Origin: Actinomadura litoris
Lineage (GTDB): Bacteria > Actinomycetota > Actinomycetes > Streptosporangiales > Streptosporangiaceae
Reading direction: 5' to 3'
DNA length: 64,000 nt
Assembly: GCF_009733595.1 (NCBI RefSeq)
Contig: NZ_WOFH01000006.1
Location: 558,001 to 622,000 of the forward strand
The notes under the pieces are model-generated. The model was not told where the DNA came from, searched no databases, and saw nothing but the letters and a program-made list of their open reading frames with translations. Positions 60,214 to 64,000 of the stretch are shown here, in pieces. Position 1 is the stretch's first letter; each line of letters starts with the position of its first letter. The position numbers and the translations under genes were made by a program.

Positions 60214-61500
60214 ATGTTCGATCCGCAGGCCGAGGCGATGCCCGTCGACGAGCGCGCCGCGCTCCAGCGCGACCGGCTGCGGGGGCTGGTCGACCGGCTG
60301 CTCGCGACCGGGGGAGTGCAGGGCGCGCGGCTGAAGGAGGCCGGCGTCGGCGGCGGCTCCGACGTGGCGCCCGCCGACCTGCACCGGCTCCCGTTCACCA
60401 CCAAGCGGGACCTCTGGGACCACTACCCGTTCGGGATGCTCGCCGTCCCGCGCGACCAGGTCGCCGCCGTGCACGGGTCCAGCGGGACGCGCGGCCGCCC
60501 CACCCTCGTCGCCTACACCAGGGCCGACCTCGACCTGTGGGCGGCGATGTGCGCGCGCTCGCTCTCGTGCGCGGGCGCCGCGCCGGGCAGCATCGTGCAC
60601 AACGCCTACGGCTACGGGCTGTTCACCGGCGGCATCGGCGTCCACCAGGGCGCGGTGGCGCTCGGCGCGACCGTCGTGCCGATGTCGGGCGGGATGACCG
60701 CCCGGCAGGTCCGGATGCTCGCCGACCTGCGTCCCGACATCCTGACCTGCACGCCCGCCTACGCGCTGCGGCTCGGCGAGGCCGCCGCCGAGGCCGGGGT
60801 GGAGCTGGACGCGCTGCGGGCGGGCCTGTTCGGCGCCGAGCCGTGGTCGGAGGGCCTGCGCGGCGCCATCGAGCGCGTCCTGCCCATCAAGGCCATGGAC
60901 ATCTACGGCCTGTCGGAGATCATCGGCCCCGGCGTCGCCACCGAGTGCCTCGAACAGGACGGCCTGCACGTCAACGAGGACCACTTCATCGTCGAGGCCG
61001 TCGACCCCGCCTCCGGGGAGCCCGTCGCCGACGGCACGCCCGGCGAGCTGGTGTTCACGACCCCGACCAAGCAGGCGCTGCCCCTCCTGCGCTACCGGAC
61101 GGGCGACATCGCCTCCCTCGACCGCCGCGCCTGCCCCTGCGGCCGCACGCTCGTCCGGATGAGCAAGGTCATCGGGCGCGCCGACGACATGATCGTCGTC
61201 CGGGGCGTCAACGTGTACCCGAGCGAGGTCGAGCGCGCCCTGCTCGCGACCGGGCTCGTCGCGCCGCACTACCAGCTCGTCGTGGACCGGCGCGGGCCCT
61301 CCGCCCGGCTCCTGGTCGCCTGCGAGGCGCTCACCGGCGACCCGCGCGCGGAACTCACCCGGGCCCTGCACGAGGCCCTCGGCTTCACCGCCGAGGTCTT
61401 CCCCCTGCCGGGCGGGACCGTCCCGCGGGTCGAGGTCGGCAAGGCCGTCCGCGTCGTCACCTGGGACGAGGGCGACCCGCCGCTCCCGGGCCTGGCCTGA
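60214..61500 (+). CDS. Phenylacetate-CoA ligase-like enzyme
   Basis: A 428-residue acyl-adenylate-forming ligase of the PaaK type. It has the ATP loop SSGTRGRPTLVAYT (about 90-103), YGLSEIIGPGVATEC, the RTGDIASL Asp and the C-terminal hinge with VIGRADDMIVVRGVNVYPSEVE. It would activate an aromatic acid to its CoA thioester. No other paa genes are nearby, so phenylacetate itself is not certain. ATG at 60214 with GGAG five bases upstream. It is divergent from the M48 protease gene. Confidence 0.9.
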   Translation: MFDPQAEAMPVDERAALQRDRLRGLVDRLLATGGVQGARLKEAGVGGGSDVAPADLHRLPFTTKRDLWDHYPFGMLAVPRDQVAAVHGSSGTRGRPTLVAYTRADLDLWAAMCARSLSCAGAAPGSIVHNAYGYGLFTGGIGVHQGAVALGATVVPMSGGMTARQVRMLADLRPDILTCTPAYALRLGEAAAEAGVELDALRAGLFGAEPWSEGLRGAIERVLPIKAMDIYGLSEIIGPGVATECLEQDGLHVNEDHFIVEAVDPASGEPVADGTPGELVFTTPTKQALPLLRYRTGDIASLDRRACPCGRTLVRMSKVIGRADDMIVVRGVNVYPSEVERALLATGLVAPHYQLVVDRRGPSARLLVACEALTGDPRAELTRALHEALGFTAEVFPLPGGTVPRVEVGKAVRVVTWDEGDPPLPGLA

Positions 61501-61548
61501 CGCGCGGGACCGCGGGGGGCGGACGTTCCGGGCATCGCACCCGCTGGT

Positions 61549-61554
61549 TATTCT
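61549..61554 (+). promoter_or_regulatory. -10 box of a leaderless nadD transcript
   Basis: TATTCT lies seven bases before the nadD ATG, so RNA would start at or beside the start codon. There is no ribosome-binding site there. TTCCGG at 61526-61531, with a 17-base spacer, is a weak -35 candidate. Confidence 0.5.
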
Positions 61555-61561
61555 CGTCGGC

Positions 61562-62164
61562 ATGACGCAAAAGCGGCGGCTGGGGATCATGGGCGGCACC
61601 TTCGACCCGATCCACCACGGCCACCTCGTGGCCGCGAGCGAGGTGGCCCACTACTACTCGCTCGACGAGGTCGTGTTCGTGCCCACCGGCCTGTCGTCGC
61701 ACAAGGAGACCAGCAAGGTCGCCGCCGCCGAGGACCGCTACCTCATGACCGTGATCGCCACCGCGTCCAACCCCCGCTTCTCCGTCAGCCGCATCGACAT
61801 CGACCGGCCGGGCCCCACCTACACCGTCGACACCCTGCGCGACATGCGCGACCTCCAGGGCCCCGACGCCGAGCTGTTCTTCATCACCGGCGCGGACGCC
61901 CTGGAGAAGATGCTCACCTGGCACGACACCGCCGAACTCGTCGAACTCGCCCACTTCGTCGGCGTCACCCGCCCCGGCCACCGCCTCGCCGACCCCGGCC
62001 TGCCCAACGGGCGCGTCTCCCTCATGGAGGTCCCCGCCCTGTCGATCTCCTCCACCGAGTGCCGCGACCGCGTCGGCTCCGGCGAGCCGATCTGGTACCT
62101 CGTCCCGGACGGGATCGTCCAGTACATCAACAAGCGCGGCCTCTACCGCGCGACCGCCGCCTGA
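61562..62164 (+). CDS. nadD: Nicotinate-nucleotide adenylyltransferase
   Basis: A 200-residue enzyme that makes deamido-NAD from nicotinate mononucleotide and ATP. It has GIMGGTFDPIHHGHLVAASE (nucleotide-binding HxGH, here HHGH) and ISSTECRDR (ISSTxxR) near the end. Full length. Probably leaderless. It begins the conserved nadD-rsfS cluster. Confidence 0.96.
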   Translation: MTQKRRLGIMGGTFDPIHHGHLVAASEVAHYYSLDEVVFVPTGLSSHKETSKVAAAEDRYLMTVIATASNPRFSVSRIDIDRPGPTYTVDTLRDMRDLQGPDAELFFITGADALEKMLTWHDTAELVELAHFVGVTRPGHRLADPGLPNGRVSLMEVPALSISSTECRDRVGSGEPIWYLVPDGIVQYINKRGLYRATAA

Positions 62165-62243
62165 CCGGGGGCGAGCGGCCCGTCCGGCCACATACCCTGG
62201 GGATGGAAAGGGCCACCGGGCGAACCCGGCCGAAGGTAAAGGG

Positions 62244-62336
62244 ATGCCAATGGAAATGCACAGGCCGGCGGCACCCTCCCGTGAGAAGGTGGACCCCGAG
62301 ATGACCCCTACAGGGAGGATCGCGAGCGCATCGTGA
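62244..62336 (+). CDS. Small 30-residue ORF overlapping rsfS
   Basis: An ATG at 62244 with GAAGG seven bases upstream opens 30 codons and stops at a TGA that shares three bases with the GTG of rsfS (GTGA overlap). The peptide ends VDPEMTPTGRIASAS and has no hydrophobic segment. The overlap and good ribosome-binding site suggest real translation that hands ribosomes to rsfS, whose own upstream GGGAGGAT is too far away (about 14 bases). Two more in-frame ATGs (62250, 62256) are possible starts. No known family. Confidence 0.5.
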   Translation: MPMEMHRPAAPSREKVDPEMTPTGRIASAS

Positions 62337-62746
62337 CCGCATCGGACAGGGCGGCGACGCTGGTCCGCATCGCCGCCGAGGCGGCGGGCGACAAGCTGGC
62401 CGACGACATTCTTGCCTACGACGTGAGCGAGCAGCTCGTCATCACCGACGCGTTCCTGCTCTGCTCCGCCCCCAACGACCGGCAGGTCCGCGCCATCGTC
62501 GACGAGATCGAGAAGCGGCTGCGCGAGGAGGCGGGCGCCAAACCCGTCCGCCGCGAGGGGGAGCGCGAGGGCCGCTGGGTGCTGCTGGACTACGCCGACA
62601 TCATCGTGCACATCCAGCATGAGGAAGACCGCCTGTTCTACGCCCTCGAACGGCTCTGGAAGGACTGCCCGCTCATCGGGCTCCCCGAGAGCGTCACCGC
62701 CCACCAGGCGCAGCGCGCCCGCGCCGTCGGGAGCGCGAGTGAGTGA
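62333..62746 (+). CDS. rsfS: Ribosomal silencing factor RsfS
   Basis: A 137-residue DUF143 protein. It binds L14 on the large subunit and blocks subunit joining in poor conditions. It has KLADDILAYDVSEQLVITDAF, RREGEREGRWVLLDYADIIVHI and the end motif YALERLWKDCP. The GTG start is probably reached by coupling from the small ORF before it. It overlaps the phosphatase gene by eight bases. Confidence 0.95.
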   Translation: MTASDRAATLVRIAAEAAGDKLADDILAYDVSEQLVITDAFLLCSAPNDRQVRAIVDEIEKRLREEAGAKPVRREGEREGRWVLLDYADIIVHIQHEEDRLFYALERLWKDCPLIGLPESVTAHQAQRARAVGSASE

Positions 62747-63401
62747 CGCCCGCCCCGTCCGCGAACCGGGCGCGCGGCGGCTCGTGCTCTGGCGGCACGG
62801 CCGGACGGCCTGGAACCTGGAGAACCGCTTCCAGGGCAAGACCGACATCCCGCTCGACGACACCGGCGTCCAGCAGGCCCACCGCGCCGCGCGGCTCCTC
62901 GCCGGGCTCCGGCCCACGCACCTGCTCGCCTCGCCCCTCCGCCGCGCCGCCGACACCGCCGAGGCGCTCGCCGCCGTCACCGGACTGCCCGTCCGCACCG
63001 ACGGCGACCTCACCGAACGCGACGGCGGCGCCTGGGAAGGGCTCACCTCCCGGGAGATCCGCGAACGCTACCCCGAGGAGCACAAGGCCTGGCAGCCCCC
63101 CGGCGGGGAGACCAGCGCCCAGGTCGCCAAGCGCGTCGCCGCGGCCCTGGAACGCGCCGCCGACGACCTGCCGCCCACCGGCCTGCTCGTCGTCGCCTCC
63201 CACGGCGCCGCCCTCCGGCTCGGCATGTCGGCGCTCCTCGGCCTCCCCGAGGACGTCTGGAAGCACATCGGCGGCCTGTCCAACTGCTGCTGGTCCGTCC
63301 TCACCGAACTCCGCGACGGCGGCTGGCGGCTCGCCGAGCACAACGCCGGCACCCTCCCCGAACCCGTCCTCGGCGACGACCGCACCGACAACGGCTCCTG
63401 A
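62739..63401 (+). CDS. Histidine phosphatase (phosphoglycerate-mutase-like)
   Basis: A 220-residue phosphatase. The RHG motif is in VLWRHGRTAWNLENRFQGKTD (His20 in this count), with further catalytic residues in SPLRRAADTAEAL, TERDGGAWEG and the second His in VASHGAALR. The family is usual behind rsfS; some actinobacterial members act on phosphosugars, but the substrate here is unknown. GTG at 62739 within the last rsfS codons. Confidence 0.92.
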   Translation: MSDARPVREPGARRLVLWRHGRTAWNLENRFQGKTDIPLDDTGVQQAHRAARLLAGLRPTHLLASPLRRAADTAEALAAVTGLPVRTDGDLTERDGGAWEGLTSREIRERYPEEHKAWQPPGGETSAQVAKRVAAALERAADDLPPTGLLVVASHGAALRLGMSALLGLPEDVWKHIGGLSNCCWSVLTELRDGGWRLAEHNAGTLPEPVLGDDRTDNGS

Positions 63402-63480
63402 CCCCAAACGATTCGAGACCAGCCCCCACCGTCCTATACACTGACCACGCGCCACAGGATGAACGTCCACGTGGCCGCGC

Positions 63481-63553
63481 GGGGCTATGGCGCAGTTGGT
63501 AGCGCGCCTCCATGGCATGGAGGAGGTCTGGGGTTCGAATCCCCATAGCTCCA
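63481..63553 (+). tRNA. tRNA-Ala (anticodon GGC)
   Basis: A complete cloverleaf. The acceptor GGGGCTA (63481-63487) pairs with TAGCTCC (63546-63552) including the G3-U70 wobble that identifies alanine tRNAs. The anticodon loop is ATGGCAT, the T-loop GTTCGAATC, and the discriminator A. CCA is not encoded. Confidence 0.96.
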
Positions 63554-63561
63554 CTCGGAGT

Positions 63562-63614
63562 GAGGAGTGGCGTGGTCGGAGCTGACGCTCCTTCCCCGCC
63601 ACTCCTCGTCTTTT
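63562..63614 (+). terminator. Terminator after tRNA-Ala
   Basis: GAGGAGTGGCG (63562-63572) pairs with CGCCACTCCTC (63597-63607). GGAGC-TGAC-GCTCC forms a second hairpin within the loop, and TTTT follows at 63611-63614. Confidence 0.8.
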
Positions 63615-63615
63615 C

Positions 63616-63840
63616 CCCAGGGGGACGACCCCCTGGAACCCCCGAGTCGGGCCTTGGTGCTCGCCGAGCTTTGCTCGGCTTCGCCAAGGCCCGCAGTGTT
63701 TTCCCAGGGGGACGACCCCCTGGAACCCCCGATGTGGGGGGCTTCGCCCCCCACGCCCCCCGTCGCGCGCTGCGCGCGCTTTTGGGGCTCCGCCCCTTGC
63801 CCCCGCTTCGGGACTTCGTCCCTTGCGGTCTCTGGCTCGG
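63616..63840. repeat. Cluster of G-rich hairpin repeats downstream of tRNA-Ala
   Basis: A 30-base unit beginning CCCAGGGGGACGACCCCC occurs twice exactly (63616-63645 and 63703-63732), each with the hairpin CCAGGGGG-ACGA-CCCCCTGG. Next come GTGGGGGG-CTTCG-CCCCCCAC (63734-63754), GGGGCTCCGCCCC and GGGACTTCGTCCC. No frame here is coding. Similar palindrome clusters fill gaps in other Streptosporangiales genomes; the function is not known. Confidence 0.8.
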
Positions 63841-63850
63841 GTTGTTGGTT

Positions 63851-64000
63851 TTAGTGGGTCGGGGTGTGCTTGGTCTCGGCGCCTTCGGCGAAGGCGGCTC
63901 GGAAGGTGCGGGGGCCGAAGACGCCGTCGGCGCTGATGCCCTTGCGCTTCTGGAAGGCGGTGACGGCCTTCACGGTGGCGGGGCCGTACAGGCCGTCGAC
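63851..64000 (-). CDS. Peptidoglycan-binding domain protein, C-terminal end (partial)
   Basis: The minus strand is open from the right edge to a TAA at 63853-63851, 49 residues. The pattern VDGLYGPATVKAVTAFQKRK followed by GISADGVFGPRTFRAAF is the PG_binding_1 fold (a three-helix wall-binding repeat). The tail is EGAETKHTPTH. The gene, probably a secreted wall hydrolase or similar, continues beyond the window. Confidence 0.85.
   Translation of the reverse strand, partial: VDGLYGPATVKAVTAFQKRKGISADGVFGPRTFRAAFAEGAETKHTPTH

Overview
The window is chromosomal DNA from a high-GC, Gram-positive actinomycete. The gene order in the right-hand half (valS, folC, DUF4233, ndk, mreBCD, mrdA, rodA, the radical SAM/DUF2344 pair, rne, rplU, rpmA, obgE, proB, proA, nadD, rsfS) is the standard actinobacterial core order. 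The many GTG starts, leaderless promoters, ClpP1/ClpP2 pair and cell-wall elongation genes fit a mycelial actinomycete. I infer the order Streptosporangiales (Actinomadura-like), but no rRNA or marker in the window proves it.

1-10.3 kb is accessory and partly decayed. It holds broken remnants of an ATP-dependent DNA ligase, a TPR/helix-turn-helix regulator, an IS5-like transposase, a histidine kinase, a response regulator and an NB-ARC ATPase. Among them sits one intact four-gene operon, read leftwards: GT2-GtrA glycosyltransferase, GT39-type glycosyltransferase, OmpR response regulator, sensor kinase. It most likely couples a surface signal to lipid-linked sugar transfer onto the envelope.

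10.3-22.3 kb begins with tRNA-Gly and tRNA-Pro. It then carries a stand-alone alanyl-tRNA synthetase gene with a strongly structured leader, a divergent HxlR regulator/YceI pair, a membrane-anchored NB-ARC-TPR protein, and a secreted chitinase with a 21-bp palindromic operator candidate. A divergent MarR/cupin pair with twin operators and a NarL-type two-component system follow.

22.4-32.1 kb covers RNA quality and proteostasis: tex with a glycine-rich tail, trigger factor, clpP1-clpP2 (with a ClgR-like site) and clpX. A degenerate 51-bp tandem repeat and a second, sensor-less NarL-type two-component system come next.

32.2-63.5 kb is the core block. Leaderless valS is followed by a membrane protein with an Asn-Thr-Thr repeat, a FolC paralogue divergent from folC, DUF4233, a multi-pass membrane protein and ndk. 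The translationally coupled rod-shape operon mreB-mreC-mreD-mrdA-rodA builds lateral wall. Then come the tRNA/ribosome-linked genes, proline synthesis (proB-proA), an M48 protease, a PaaK-like CoA ligase, nadD, a previously uncounted 30-codon ORF overlapping rsfS, and a phosphoglycerate-mutase-like phosphatase.

The window ends with tRNA-Ala, a cluster of G-rich hairpin repeats and the C-terminus of a peptidoglycan-binding protein on the minus strand. One hairpin type (8-bp stem, six or five G then C, four-base loop) also occurs inside the coding regions of the GT39 gene and valS, suggesting a small mobile palindrome that has entered genes.
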